In this document: positions 41,801 to 56,800 of the stretch, piece by piece
Position numbering within the stretch: position 1 is the stretch's first letter
Layout: every line of letters begins with the position of its first letter
DNA from: Mantamonas sphyraenae
Lineage: Eukaryota > CRuMs > Mantamonadidae
Direction: 5' to 3'
Assembly (NCBI GenBank): GCA_026936335.1
Contig: JAPMXV010000049.1
Location: forward strand, 310,001 to 374,000
Length of the DNA: 64,000 bases
Notes under the pieces: model-generated
What the model saw: only the letters and a program-made list of their open reading frames with translations
What the model was told of the DNA's origin: nothing
Databases searched by the model: none
Translations under genes and position numbers: made by a program

Positions 41801-44800
41801 TGCTCATTGTGCGAAACAGCACCTCAAGCAGCGCTGCATCCGTCAACTACGATGCCAACATCCCTGCACGTCACCTTTACTACCCGATCACGGAATCCTC
41901 GGGCACAGTCATTGCGCAGGAGGGCAAAACGCCTACGCACTCCAGCTCAATGTCCTTTTTCACGAACAACGGAGGGGCTGGCGCCAGCTTTGTCGACGGT
42001 GGCGTCAAAGTGGACGATTTTGGTTCGCACATCTTTTCCAATGGCAACCTGGCCGTCTCCTGGCCTGCTCCCATCAAGCGATTAACACTCGAGGCCACTT
42101 TCAAGGTATCATCAACCAATGGCGCTGGCAACACCAACATCTATTCCATGGTGTTTTCTGGGTACGACCGGGGAAGCGGGACAGGCGTCAGCGCACGTTC
42201 GTTCTTCCTCATGGTTTCTCCGGGCAACGTCAAACTCCGAGTTCGTGTGCCTTCCTGCAATGACCAGGAGGCAACACCGGCCAACTGCCAGATTGTCGAC
42301 TTTGGTTCGGTGCCCTCGATTCAGGTGGACGTCTTTACGCATGTCCTCGTCGATTTCGACATCACCAACGCCGTCAAGAGTGCGCGGCTGTTTGTTAATG
42401 GCCTGCTGGAGAAGAGCGTAGCGTTGAGCACGCCTGATGGACAGGATCTCGAACTCGCCACCTCAAGCGTGTCTCTCGCTGGCGCTTGGCTCACAGACAC
42501 CTTTGACTTTATCGGCACCGTGTACCGTGCTGGAGCTTGGCACACTGTAATTCTATCTGAGGCCCAGGCTTTTGCCACAAGCGCTTCTGTTGCGTACGCC
42601 AAATCCTTTGTGCCTCCGCCGCCTGCCACTGTCTTTGTTCCCACCGGCACTTCCATCTGGCTCAATACGACTGCCACCGATCGGCTTGGATTACCCTTTT
42701 CCGGAATTCTGTTGGAATCCATCAGCCCGCCGCTGAGTATGGCCACTGAGAACAACCACGTTGTGCAATTCCCGGAGTACCTGCCAGGAGAGCTGCGTGT
42801 CCGCCACGCAGTGGACGTCACCCCTTCCTTTGTCTCCTCGTACGTGCTAAAGTACCGTCTCTTCAACGGACGTGCGCTGTCGCCCTTGTACAGCATGAAC
42901 GTGCGCTTCACGGATCCTGCGCGTGCGTTTGACCCGCAGCGCAGCTCCGTCAACGTCCCAAACACCGCCGTGTACACCTCTCCCTTCAACGTGTCCATCC
43001 ATGGCCAAGATTCACAGGGTCGCGATCTCCAAGTGGTGTACACCTCTCAGCTGACTGTGCAGTGCCGATTGACACACGTGGATACGCGTCCTGTGGTGAC
43101 CGCTTTGCGTGTCGCCGAAACCAACTTCACCTGTGTCATCCCCGTTGTCTTTGCCACAGCAGATATCCTGTCCATTGATATTCTCGTCGACGGGCAGCCG
43201 ACCCCTCGTTCACCGTACCTTGTCAACCTGCCGGCTGCCGCCGGCCAGTGTCCGCCGATGCCATACACCAACGGACCTAGCCTTACGCAAGCTCAGCGCT
43301 TCTACAATCTGGATACAGCCGTTACCGCTGGATCCACAATCAATTCACTGGTGGGAGGCCTGTTTGTGACAGCCCCGTCCGCTACCGTGCCATTCCGGGG
43401 CTCGGCGTACTTTGCTGGGGCACCCACGGGCATCACCCAATCCGAGTACCGTGGAGCAACCAATCTGGCCAAACAAAATGTGGCCGACCTCATCCTCGAG
43501 GCTGTGCCCATGATTTTGTTCAACGGCAGTGATGTGGACAACCACCAAAACATTCTCCAACTTGCCCCTACAACGGGCACCGGCTGCATCCCCAAAGCCA
43601 CCGACATGATCCGTGATCGTTCGAACAACGACGAGCTTTTCCTGCGTTTCCACCGCACAGCTTGCACCGATATCTGTGGTACGGGCAACCCCGCGGCCAA
43701 CTGCGCGTCGTTCCGATTCCCAGGGGTGCTTCGTTCCGATCGGCCCGTGCATCTTCGAGTGCAGTTGCACATCGGAGGCCAGGTAGCAGACCACGATTAT
43801 CAAACGTTGACTTTGTACGTCGACGGTACTCTGCACGCTCGCGTTGCTATTGGCGGAGGCTCCAACGTAGCGGAGTTGGACGGTCTTCTGCGTATCGCAG
43901 GCTCGCGGACGACTGGCGACATTTTCGGGGGCCTCGTGTCACGCGTTGCTGTGTTTCCGCACCGACGCGATCTGGAGCTGGCCCACTGGACGGCATTCCG
44001 CCAGTTCATGTACCACAAGTTGACTGTGCACCCGCACGTCCCTCCCATGTCCCACACCTACTTTGAATCCTCCTTTGTGGCACAGTGCGACGCGCTGCCA
44101 TGCTCCATTCCGGTGACGTTCCACAAGTTGCCAACGGATATCCAAGGCTTTCCTTGGACGCATCTGCGTGTGGAGATTCCTTCCGCTCCCGCGACCCTGC
44201 AGCTGCTCCAGAACGGCAGCCCTGTCGATCAGAACTGCCGCCTCGTTTCGCTTAATGACTCGAGTCTCCATGCATTGCTTGGCTCTGCAGCTGTGTCCAC
44301 GGTGCCCAACACACTGCGCTTGCGGTACATGAGCGCCTCTGCTGCGCTGACGCCCACTTTTGATGTTACCGTCACACTGAGTGCACCCAATCGCCACTTG
44401 AGCCTGGCCCATTCGACATTGTCATTGTCATCGCCACTGGGTGTGTATGGAGCCCCACCAGCCACGACCGTTGTGGTGTACCTGGACGCCCGAGATGTCC
44501 TCGGGCGCACCTTGACCTCGATGGCACCAACAATCACCTCTTTGCAATGTGTGGTGTCCACACAGGGTGGACAACGCGAGGTTGCCGTTGTCAACGCCGC
44601 TCGCATTTCCGACTCACGCTACAGCTGCTCCTTCGGTACGCTGAGTCAGCGTGCGTACTCTGTTCGTCTGCGTAACGGTACGGTGTATGCTCCCCAGACA
44701 CTGAGCTTCAGCGTAGAAAAGGCATCTGGAGCATGCTTTGGATCGCCCTATTTGACACGAGAGTCTCAGGAAGAGAGAGTGTTCTACCCGATCGACGATC

Positions 44801-47800
44801 CCTTGACTGTGGACATGCTGGATTCCAGTCCAAGCAGCTCTGTGCTGCGCCTCATAGATGTGGGTTCGAAAGAACCATTGCGTGCTTACAACAGCTCCGT
44901 GCAGATTATTCAGGAAAGCCCGCGCGGTGCGTGGAGGTCTTCTTCACGCATGCCCGCTCCGAATCTCGACGGCCAACTTCACAGCACGTTCGAAATCGCA
45001 TTCAATCTGCGCAAGATAACACCACAGCGGCAGTACTTGTTCACAGCTTCCGGATCGTGGCTGGGCACCAACGAGTGCTCCCCAAACGATCCAGAAGGCT
45101 TTTTCATTTGGGCGGAAAACACGGATCTCCATTTCTTCTTGGCCCAGAATAACCAAGCGTGTAAATTGTGTGACAACAGCCAGTGCGAGTACAGGTTTCC
45201 CAATGTGATTACGCACAACGTGACTCATCACTTTGTGATCACAGTCGAGCGCACGGCCGGCATCAATGTTTATCGCGATGGCAAGAAAGTGCTGGCGAAC
45301 ATTGCAATGGCACAAGGGGGCAGCACAGGCGACATCGCGGACGCTTACTTGGGACTGGGGAACATCGTTTCATCCTCCTCTGTGTTCCCGTATCTGATGC
45401 CCGATACGCAGATCACCCAGGCCACCTTTTTCCAAGCAAGCATGGCCAGAGCGACATACACCGACAACGCCGCGGTGCAACTGTACTACAACTTTCTGCA
45501 GCGCAAGGCGTTTGCTGCCGAAGGGGCGGGCACGTCGCGCACAGTGAATCTGGACCTGTCGCTGGTACCTGGTGGCAAGAAGGGTGTGGCGCTGCTGGAC
45601 AGTCTGGACGTAGGACCAGCCGAGCTGCTGAACACAAGCGCGCTGCACATCAAAATTGTGAGCTTGACAAGCAGCATGACCTCGCTGGGTACGTTGACCG
45701 TGGGTGGCGTCCCTGTAGTGGGCCAGTGCCAAGTGTTGAGCAACGTGGCGCTGTCGGATGCGCTGGAGCTCAGTAGCAACGGCCAATTGGGCACAGGCAA
45801 GGTTATCTTTAGCCTTGCAGTTGGGCACGAAGTCATCAGCGCCACTGAACACCAGGTGACGTTCACAGTGGTGCGGACGCTCGCTGCACAAAGCGTGGAT
45901 GCGTCCAACTCGCCCGTGTCTGCGCCTCCCGCAGCTGGTGTGTACGCCGGAGTCTCCGTTGACATCAACAGCACGGTGGTGCTGCGTGATAGCCAAAGCA
46001 ACCTGTTGTCGCCGCTGGAGACTGATCCGGTGACGGTGCTTTGCCAGATGGTTGCGCCGAACGGCACTGTGCTGGAAGCCAACGCCACAGCGATCAACTT
46101 TTACACACACACATGCCCGTTGTTCCCATTGACACAAGTGGGCAACTGGACACGGAAGGTGGTGGTCAACGGCTCGCTGGCTGGCAGCCCCAGCGAGGTG
46201 ACAGTGACGGTGCTCGCTGCGATCGCCTCGGCATCGCGTTCACAAGTAACCAGTCTCGTAGGTGGACCGGCAGGCAGCGGTGTGATTGCCACGTTGCAAC
46301 TGAAGGACGCGTTTGATAACGCAGCCACGCGGATGCCCGTCGTGTCAGCCAGCGTCGGCACGGTCGCGTCTGTGGACGAGAGCCAATCGCGTGTCGTCGT
46401 CAACATGACACAAGCCGGGTCACACACGCTGAACATCATGTTCAAAGAGGGTCCTGCCTTTGCGAGTCTCCCAGGAAGCAACAGCGTGGTGGTAACTCCC
46501 GCAGGAGGATTTGGATCGACAAGCGAGCTCGAAGGCATGCCTGGCACAGGCAACCATGCAGCCGGTGTTGTGTACACCGAAACTTTGATTGTTCGTGATG
46601 CGTATGGCAACATGCATACAGACCACAGTGCGCTGGCAAGCGTTGCCGTCAGCGCATCGCACACGACCACGACTGTGGGCGTGCAGGCACGTCCACAAGG
46701 AGGCAAGTATGATGTGTCGTACAATAGCACACTCGTGGGCACATTCACCGTGTCGGTGGCCGTGGCAAACGCGCACGTACTCCGGTCACCGTTCTCATTC
46801 ACGGTGGGACCCGGGGCAGTGTCGGGCAGGCACAGTACAGCAACTCTTGCATCTGGGGCGCTGAAACAGGCTTCACTTACAGAGGTGCACGTGGTACGCA
46901 GCACACTGCGCGATGCGTTTGGCAACGCCGTGCCAGCTCCGGCCTCGCTGTCGCCCCTTTCTGTGGTTGCGTCTTCACAGGTCAAGGCACATGTGGTCAA
47001 CGGTTCGGCGGCGCAGCAGGTGCCTGGAGCCGCCGAAACACAGGTGGTTGGCCTCACTGTGGCTGGCATCTATCACCTGACTGCGACTTGGGATGGTGAA
47101 GCGCTGCAGCAGTCGCCTGTGAGCGTGGGGATCCAGGCTGGACCGCGCCTGGCGCAAAACACAAGGCTGCTCGGGTTGGGCGCCTCGTTGAGCGTGGTCA
47201 CAGAAGGTGGCAGCTTTACAGTGCAACTGTGCGACAAATTTGACAACAACGCAACCGACACCGCGCCGCAAGGCAACATTGTGGTGCAGTTCAAGCAAGG
47301 CGCTGTCGTGCAGGGGACCGGCTCTGCAACGGCACTGCAACCAAACACGGCAGGTAGGCACTTTGTGCAGTTCAACATTGGTGCCAAGCCGCCGGGAAAC
47401 TACGATCTGTATGTTTTTGTGGACGGGACGCTGATATCGGGAAGTCAACCACGCGCATACACGTTCACTTCCGTGGCCACGTCGCCTGAACAGAGTATTG
47501 CGTATGGCACAGCTCTGCTGGCGTCTGTGGCAGGCACGCAGGTTTCGTTCACGGTGCAGCTGCGCGACCCGAACGGGAACAACCAAACGTCAACGCTGGA
47601 CTCGGTGACGTCCTTTGCCAGGGCAAACGCCCTTGTGGTTCCGGTGACCATGACGCCCGTGGTGCCTTCGTCGTTGGGCCGCTTCATGGGCACGTTCACG
47701 GCCACTGTGAGCAGGTCGTACTCGCTGACGGTCGAAGTCAACGGCGGCGACGTGTCTGGCAGCCCGTTCACTCATGTGGTGTCACCCGCAGCAACGTCGT

Positions 47801-50800
47801 CTGGTACCTCTGAAGTGAAAATACCGGTGGGCACAACGTACACGGCAGGCAGTGACCTTGCAGTGGACGTGATCGCTCGCGACGCGTTTTCGAACATGGT
47901 CACGAGCACGGACGACGTGGTGACGGTGACTGGTGTACTGACAGCACGCTCCGTGTCAAACACAGGGGCAGGTACATACCGCCTGATGTTGCGCAACGAA
48001 ACCGTGAGCCAAACATACACGCTACAGGTGATGCTCAACGGCGGAGCTGTGCCAACCAAAGTGCTTGCCTGTGGAACCCGTGCAGCCCGTGGCTACGCAG
48101 TCGAGCGTATCGGCCGCAGATGTGAGTGGTTCACACACAGCAGGCGTCATTCGCACGTTCAACATCACCACACGGGACGTGTACGGTAACCCGAGCACCA
48201 AGAGCACGCCGTCCATCAGCGCGACGTTCGGAGGCCAGGCCGTTGCCGCCAGCACCATGTCGGTGCAGCTTCATCCGTCGGGCGGATTCTTTGTGGGCAG
48301 CGTCAACTGGACTGTGGCTGGTACGTATCAGGTTTCTGTACGGATTGGCGTCCAAGACGTGGCCAACTCGCCGTTCGCCGTTGTGGTGTACCCGCCGCCA
48401 CCAGTGCCGTGCACTCGGTCACTTTCCAACCAGCCGAGCCGTTGCTGGCAGGAAATGGTGTGAGCATGACTGTACAGAGCCGCGATCAGTATGGGAACAA
48501 CGTGACGAGCTCCACGGACGTGTGGAGCATCGCGACGTTCCCGGTTTCTGGGTCGGCGACTATGCAGAGCATCGGCAGCGGACAGTACACAGGCACGGTG
48601 AACATCACCGTGGCAAGAGCATACTCTGTCAGCGTGCGGCTAGGCACTGTGCATGCGGCCGGATCGCCGTTTGCGCAAACAGTGGTTGGCAACCGTCCCG
48701 TGGTCTCAAAATCTGTGCTTCAGGGCACTCTGTTGAGCAGCCGTCGTGCTGTCGTGGGTGACACGGGCGTTTCCGTCAAAGTGTCTGTGAGCCTGGTGGA
48801 TGCGTACGGCAACGCAGCCACGGGCGTGGACACGGCTCAGTTGCACTGCGAAACTGGCGTGGCCTACGGGGGAAGCAACGGCGAGCATGTGTACGACACA
48901 AACCACACGGTGACGTACGAAGCACCCACAAATGCGTATTCGTGTGTCCCATCGACGCAGACCGCCTCGTTGCGCACGCTGCGCATCCGCTACACTGGGG
49001 TGCTGCTTGGCAACTCCCCATACCTTGTCTGGTTCGACAGTGATGCGCTGTCTACCGCAAAGAGCGTGGCAAGTGGTGCCGGACTGGCGTCGCGGTCTGC
49101 AGACGTGCCGTCCACAAGTGTCACCGTGGACGTGCTTCTGCGCGACTCTTTCCAGAATCTGGTCCAGGAAAATGGATGCGCATTCCGCGTCGATGGAAAT
49201 GCGTACGGGCAGAGCTCGCTTCCCATTGCCCTCTCTGGCTATACTCTTGGCTTCTGGTTCAATCTGGCGTCGTATCCGAGCGGTCCGAGCGAGCGGCGTA
49301 CGATGTTGAGTGTTTCTTCAGCCGGGCAGGCGCTGTCGTCGTTGCATGTGAGCATCGACAACAGGCAGAACCTGGTGATGGAAGTGTACGGTGTCAATGC
49401 CACTATGGACATCTCGGCGTGGGTGGTGCCCGGCACCTGGCATGTCCTGAGTATGCGGCTGTCCCCGTTGGGTGGCAACTTTGGTACACTCGAGGTGTCT
49501 TTGGATTTCGTGCACTCCAAAACCTTTCAGGAGCGTTCATGGTGGCTTCTTTGCCTGCAGCAAGCAAATTGGTGTTTGGTAACAGGCTCAAGGTGGACCA
49601 TAGCTCCCTTGAGGCGTCAATGGGCTTTGTGGGACTGCTAGACGAGCTGCTTGTGGCCGAAAGCAGCCTGGCGTTGTCCTGGCTGGACCTCCGTGGCACA
49701 AACAACATCCTTCGGTCGTACAGCCTCAGTTCTGCGCAGACACAGCAGACAATCGTTTCGATTTTTGCTCTGGACTCGTGTGATGGCGCAACCGACACCA
49801 CGACGTTCGGTTCACACACATCACAAATGTCACTTGTGTGGCAGGCGCCGTTGGTGAGCATGTGGACCGCGCGACGACATGGTCTGCCTTCAAACGTGGG
49901 CCAAGGAGCCGTGAGCGTCTACGCCGAGCGGGCTGTGTTGGGTAGCCCAGCTGTAGGCGTAGCAACTGCGTTCCCTGGCGTGTCAGAAGCCACCCTGAAG
50001 TGGACGTGGGATTCGACCGTCAGCGGTGACTACACTCTGGGAGTGCGTGTGGGCTCTGTGCATCTCACCAATAGCCCTTTCACAGTGACGATCACAAGCG
50101 GGGCGTATGATGCGTCCAAGAGTACTCTGACCGGTGTGGACCAGACGCAGGCCGTGGAACAACCAGCCAGTATCACAGTGACGTCGCGCGACCAGCACAA
50201 CAACCTCGTGGCGGGCAGCAATATCGCGTTTGCGATGAACATGACCCGTGTGCACGACGGATTCACGCTGAGCGCCCAGAGCGCTGCCGTGGGCAATGGA
50301 TTGTATGCCATGAGCGTACAAAATGTGACTCTTGCCGGATCGTACTCGGTCGTTGTGCGGAAAGTGGACAACAGTTCGCTCGTGACTGGCCAAGCGCACG
50401 TGCTCATTGTGGAACCTGGAGCCCTGCATGGACCTCGATCGCCCATTTGGGTTGCCAGCAGCACCGTGGGCGTGCAAACTACGGCGACGATCCAGACACG
50501 TGATGCGTTTGGAAACAATCGCACACAGGCTTCTGCGGCCGACTCGGTGGTTGTCAGTATGCAACGCACAGTACCCACATCTCCGCCCATCCAAATTGGT
50601 GTTGGATGTGTGCTCGGCGCACAGGGACAGCACACGTGCTCCTTTACAACCACTCATGCCGGCACATACACCCTCACGGCAACTGCCCAGGGCCTGGCTC
50701 TTGCCAACACACCCATGAGTGTGTTTGTGGCGCCGGGGCGTGCCAAGGCCACCACCTCTGTGCTGGTGGGGAACATGGCGCCTACGAGCACCGGCGCGGC

Positions 50801-53800
50801 ACACGTGACCCCGCAAACAGGAGACGGCCTTCGCGTGCTTCTGAAGGACCAGTATGGAAACAACGCCACCAACGAAGGAGTGTTGCTCAAGTTGCGCGTC
50901 GAACCGTACGGCGTCAGTCTGGACGGAGCCACGGTTGTGGAGGACATGAGCGGTGGCACACAGGTGGCTCCCTCTGTCTACGCCATGGCCATGGTAACAC
51001 GTGCGGCGGTGTATCGGTGCAAAGTTCGCGTGGATGGCGTGCCTGTGTCGGGCGACGACTTTTGGACGGTTGTGCGAGCCGACGCAGCCGACGCAGGCAG
51101 AGCGACGGCAACAGGTGCAGACGTGGTCGTAGCTGGACAACCCGCAAGTGTGGAGGTTGTGCTGCGCGACACGAACAGCAACGTGCGAGCACTGTATGGG
51201 TGCTCGCTGACGTTGCCCGGTGTCACGGGTACGTCCACCGCGCACACGTTTGCCTCGACACCACCGTTCGACAAGAACACCTTTTCGATGGCCATGTGGG
51301 TGCGCACTGTCGCATCGACAAACCCGAACAGCATGGTGCTGATCAAGAACGGCGCGCTGAATGGGATGGAGTGGTTGCTGGACAGCACCGGCTCGATGAG
51401 TCTGACTCTCGGCTCGACGAGTCTGAACCCGGCCGGCGTCCACGTACCTGCAGGCACGTGGACACATGTGGTGGTGAGCAAAGCCACGCAAGGCAACCCG
51501 TTGACCTTGATGGTCAACGGCAAGTCGGTGGGAAGCACCGCAGCCCCGCTGAACTCGTTCTTCAGCATGGTGAATGTGTGGACAGTGGGACCTGTGAACG
51601 GACGCACGATGTATGTAGACACGCTACTCGTGTTCTCCAAGGCTGTGGAAAACGCACAGGTTTCGGAGCTGATGTGGTTAGCTCCAAGTAGCGGTCTGAC
51701 AATCGACGCGGTGGATGGACTGGTGGCAGCGTACTCCTTTGACGAGTGCATGGGCACAGAGGCACATGCCATCAACTACACAGGTGCCGCCTTCCCTGTG
51801 TTGAACTTGTACAACGTCCAGGGCGTGCAGTACACGGCTTGGGAGGGAGTGCGTGCAGGTTACTTCAATGACTCGAGCACACATGTGTTGGAAGCAACGC
51901 CTGCATCCGCGCAGACAAACCTTCCCGCGCTCAAGACGTCGCGTGTCTTTGATGCAGCACAGGAGACAGCCGAGTTCACCGCGACTGTGGCAGGAACCTA
52001 CACGGTGCGCACGTTCGCAGGGGAAAGCCAAACACTGCAGGGACAACCCAAGAACACAGCGGTGGTGGCCAGTGCCGCCAGTGCCACCCATTCACTGGCC
52101 TACGGGGATGGATTGAGCACAGCGACCGCGGCCGCACAATCGTCGTTCTCGATTCGCGTACGCGACCAGTACGGGAACAACCGCAGTGCTGTGGTGGACC
52201 AACCCACGGTGGTGTTGTCACCTACAAGTGCCGGCGTGGCATCGGCTCAGGCCGTTGTAACACAGGCTGCAGACAAATCCTGGACTGCAACCTACGTGGT
52301 GAACGTCGCCACTTCCTACAACGTACAAATCACTGTGGGTGGCATGAATGGCCCCACCGTTGGGCAGCCGCTGTCTGTGGCACCTGCGGGTCTTTCCGTC
52401 ACCTCCACGCGCGTGTTTGGCGCCAATGAGGCGCAGACGCAGGCCGGCGCTGCCTCTTTGCTTTCGTTGCAGTGGCGCGACGTACTGCTTAACAACCTGA
52501 CCGAGGCGCCCGTGGACTTGAGGGCGCAGTTTGTGCACACCGAGGGCGCGTATGCAACCGTGAATGCATCGTCGATTGTCACGCAATCGACAAAGGGGCA
52601 ATCGCACGTCTCCTTCAACCTGACGCGTGTCGGCGTGTATTCTCTGCGCGTGCTGAGCGTGTCTGCTCCGTTTGACGCTGCACTTGCAAACATCACTGTG
52701 TTGCCCGCAAAAGGCAGCGCAGCACAGTATTCTGTGACGGGACCGAACAAGCTGGTCGCAGATGCTGGGTCGCAGAGCGTGCTCACGATTGTGGCACGCG
52801 ACGGCTTTGGCAACACCCTGAGCACCACCAACGATGTGTTTGACGTGCGTTTTGACCACACGACGCAAGCAAACGTGGCCTACACAGAGAGCACATTGGC
52901 ATCCATCAACCCAGGCCAGTACAGTGTGACGAGCAACATCACCATTGCTGGCGTCTACACCGCTTCAGTGCGTGTCAATCTGGATGCCAGCCTGCAGCAT
53001 GTGGCGTCGTCACCCTACACCCTGCGTGTCGACACGCTGCCCGTGTCGCTGGCACAGACGAGCGGAGAAACGACGCTGGTTGGCACAGTCGAGGCTGGCA
53101 CAAACACGCACGTGCGTGTGCAGCTGCGCGATGTGTTTGGCAACAACTTGACCAATAGCGATGTGCAAACGTGGACTGTGAGTCTGCAAACGCAATCCGG
53201 CACTCCGGTGGCCAATGTGGGCGGCGCCATGCAGAACCTGGGTAACGGCGTGCTGTACCGCACCCTCAACGTCACCGAAGCATCCACATACCTTGTCATT
53301 GTACGGCGTGGCACCGCGCAGGTGTCGCTGAATGGTCTTTCGCCACCCATTTCTGTTTCTGTCGGCGCATCCGCAGTGGATGGGCCCCGTAGCCAGGTGA
53401 CCGGCCTCGGCTTGAGCACAGTTGGTCTGTACGCCACGACAACCGTGTCTTTGAACCTGTACGATCGCTTTGGCAACGCAAGGCCCAATGCAGCAGACAC
53501 GGTCACGGCGGATCTTTCGGGTCAGGGACTTTCGGCCGTGGCCGGCGCTGGATCGTCGTACACGGTGGCATTTAGTGCCAACGCGGCCAATAACTACACA
53601 TTGAACATCCGCGTCGGCACTGCACACATTGCGGCATCGCCATACACAGTGGAAGCGCTGGCTGCGGCAAACATGACGGGTGTAATGCCGCTGCACGGCC
53701 CACAGACGGGTGGCACGGCGCTCACGGTGTATGGCAGCAACTTTGCCGACTGGGCACACACGAGCGTGGAGATTGGCGGCGTGCCGTGCACGGGACTGAC

Positions 53801-56800
53801 GTTTGTGAGCAAGTACGAGGTGCGCTGCACAGTGGCTCCGGGATCGGCCGGCGACAAGGTTGTGCGTGTGTCCAACAACGGCCTTAACTACACCACGCGG
53901 GCGGATTTGCTGTTTGGCTACTTGCCTGTGGAGACGGTATCATCGTTCTTCCCGAGGAATGGCCCCACGTACGGCAACGTGGACGTGACTGTGACGGGCA
54001 CCAACTTTGTGGATCTGCCTTCGCTGCGTTGCCGTTTCGGCAACGTCCTCACAGACAAACCCACTTTTGTGACATCCACACGCATTGTGTGTCTCTCGCC
54101 GCAGCAGGATCTGGGCCGCCAAAAAATCAGCGTGGCCAACAACGGTCAAGACTTTTCACTCGCATCCACAGGGGAGTTTGTGGTGGTCGCGCCGTTCTCG
54201 CCGTTGTGCCGCACCTCCGACGAGTTGGAAGTGGGCGTGGCCGAGCGCACAGAAAAGGGACTGGCGTACCTGCCCAACCTGGCAACCAACGCGACGGTAA
54301 GCGGACAGACGGGCACAGGCAATGGCGTAAACGCGACAGGGGTCGTGGACGCAGACCGATGTTGCCGCAAGACGGTGGCCAACGAGGGCTTCAAGTGTGG
54401 CCTCGCTTTCCCGCAGGTGCAAGACACGCTGGCCAGTGTGCAGGTGAGTCTGGACCGTGAGGCCTTTGTGAACGAGTTTGTGTTTTCGTTCTACCAGCCG
54501 TGCCGCAACCAGCCTCCCATCTACGATGTGCAGTACCTGGCACCAGCGACGCAGATGTGGACGACGGTTGTGGATCGCACGACAAAACTCACTGCATTTA
54601 GCAGTGCGACACAGCGCCCGTGTTTTGTGGTGCCCTCGGACGTGAACGACGTGTCTCTGTGCCTGGATTTCCTCACTAGCGAAATCCGAGCACAGCACTT
54701 CAGAGTCCGGTTCAACAACAGTCAGCCTGTGATGGGCACAGTACCCACAAGTACCGACGGTGGCTGGTTGTACGAGTTTGAGGTGCATGGCCAGTTTGTG
54801 GACACGCCTGTGTCGCTGCAAGTGTTGCAGAACTTTACCGGCGCTCCTGTCCTGGCCGCATCGACGAGCGTACCGCTGCCCGTGTTTAGTGCACGCACCA
54901 TGAACCACCAGGGACAACCGATTGGTGGCAACGACACAGCAACGACATGGGCAGTGGTTACGCTGGAACGCACGGGTGCACCGGGTGTGAATCTGACGGC
55001 AGCGCACTTGAACAACTCGGCAGTGCTTTTGAGCAACAGCGGCGTGGCCAACCTGACGGGGCTTGCACTGCACCAGCCTGTGGCACCAGACACGTACACA
55101 CTGACGATGCGCACCAACAACGGGCTGCCCGCTGTGCAAGCGCAGATTTCGGTCTTGCCAGGGGCCCCGACGCTGATTGAGCGCACGTGGCCCACATCAT
55201 CGCACCTAGGTGTACTGGAGACCATGGCAAGCGTGTCTCTGCCAACAGTACACATGCGAGTGAGGGATGCAGCCAACAACCCAGTGACGGTGTACCAGAC
55301 GATGGCCCTGAACATCACCGTGTCGTGGAGCGGCAGTGCAGGCGTACTGACAGGCAACTTGACGCTGCCTGTGGTTAATGGGGCCACCGTGGCGAGCGGA
55401 GTGCGTCTGCTTGCGCCCGTGCCAGGCAACTACTCGCTCGAGTTTGCGGCGAGTGGATTGACGAGCATGGTAGTGTCATTGGAGGTGACCAGTGGCCAGC
55501 CGTATGCATTGAGTGTGCTGAACGCACCGATTCCGAGCGTACCAACCTCTCTGGACATGCGCTTGAAAACGATACGCGTGGGAGTGTTTGATGTGAGCGG
55601 CCAGCGAACAGCGGTGAAGCAGGACACGGGCTACACCCTGCGTGTAGAACTGGTCAACACCACAGTGACCGCCCTGAGTGGAGTCACCGCAGTGACTCAC
55701 ACGCAGCCCAGCGGAGACTATGTGTTTGGGAACGTTCATGCGAGCAACCTGCCGACCGGCACGTATGTGCTGCGCTTTTTCAGCACCGATGTGGAGCTGG
55801 CCCAGAACGCAACTGTCCCCGTGTGGGTGCGTCCGGGCGATCCTGTGGCGTTGCAAATGGAGCTGCAGGGTGCCGGTACCAATCTGCCGTCGGCGGCTCA
55901 GACCTCAATTCCGAACGTGCTTTTGCGCACCTCCGATTCTGCCGGTGTATTGACGACGGCAGACACCTCGCAACGAACGTACACTGTCTCGTTGCATGCA
56001 AGCAGTGCGCAGAGCAACGTGTTGCAAGGCACCACACAGCGCACCACATCGACACTCTCGGCATTGTTTTCGGATCTGGCGTTGGCAGCGCCCACAGTGG
56101 GCACCTTTGTGCTGGAGTGCACGTCCACCGGGTTGATTTCTGCCAACGTGACGGTTTCAGTCGTGGTTGGGCCTCCAACACGCCTACAGATTGCGCAGCC
56201 GAGCAACGCCAGCGTGACAGTGACCACACAGCTGGTCACCCAGCTGCCATTTGTGTCGCTGGTGGCTTTGGACGCAGGAGGCAATGCTGTGGGCTCCTCA
56301 GATGCAGGGGTCAACCGCACAGTTGTGGCCAACATCACGAGCGCTGCGGCAGCAGCTGGGGCCAACCTTGCGTCCAGCAGCAGCACGGCGGTGATGGTCA
56401 ACGGCAGCGTTGTGTTTGCAGGCATCCAGATGCGTGGGCCGCAGCACGGCACCATTGCGCTGACGTTTGCGTCGCCTTTGTTGACATCTGCTGTGCTGAA
56501 CGTGACCGTGGTGGGCGGACCGCCCGCGTATCTGACTCCATTTAACGCAGCGGCCACGAGCGGTTCTGCAGTGTTGCAGACAGACGTGCGTGTGACGCTG
56601 CCTGTGCTGGAGTGGCAATTGCTGGACGCATCGCAGACACCGATTGCAGGTGTGGATTCGTCGTCGTACTCGGTTGCGCTGTTGCACCCGACGGCCAACA
56701 CCAGCAGCGTGCAGATGGAAGGCACGCTCGTGCATGCACCTACATCCGGCTCGGCCCGCGTGCGATTTGACAACATCACGCTGCTGCGTCCGGCGGTAGG

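Noticed and set aside
48061-48100. 40-nt intron explaining the frame change in the giant receptor
   Set aside because: Removing it would drop residues that align in length and position with neighbouring filamin repeats. A one-base error fits better.
3430-49530. Programmed ribosomal frameshifting
   Set aside because: The sites share no slippery heptamer or conserved stop context, and both directions occur.
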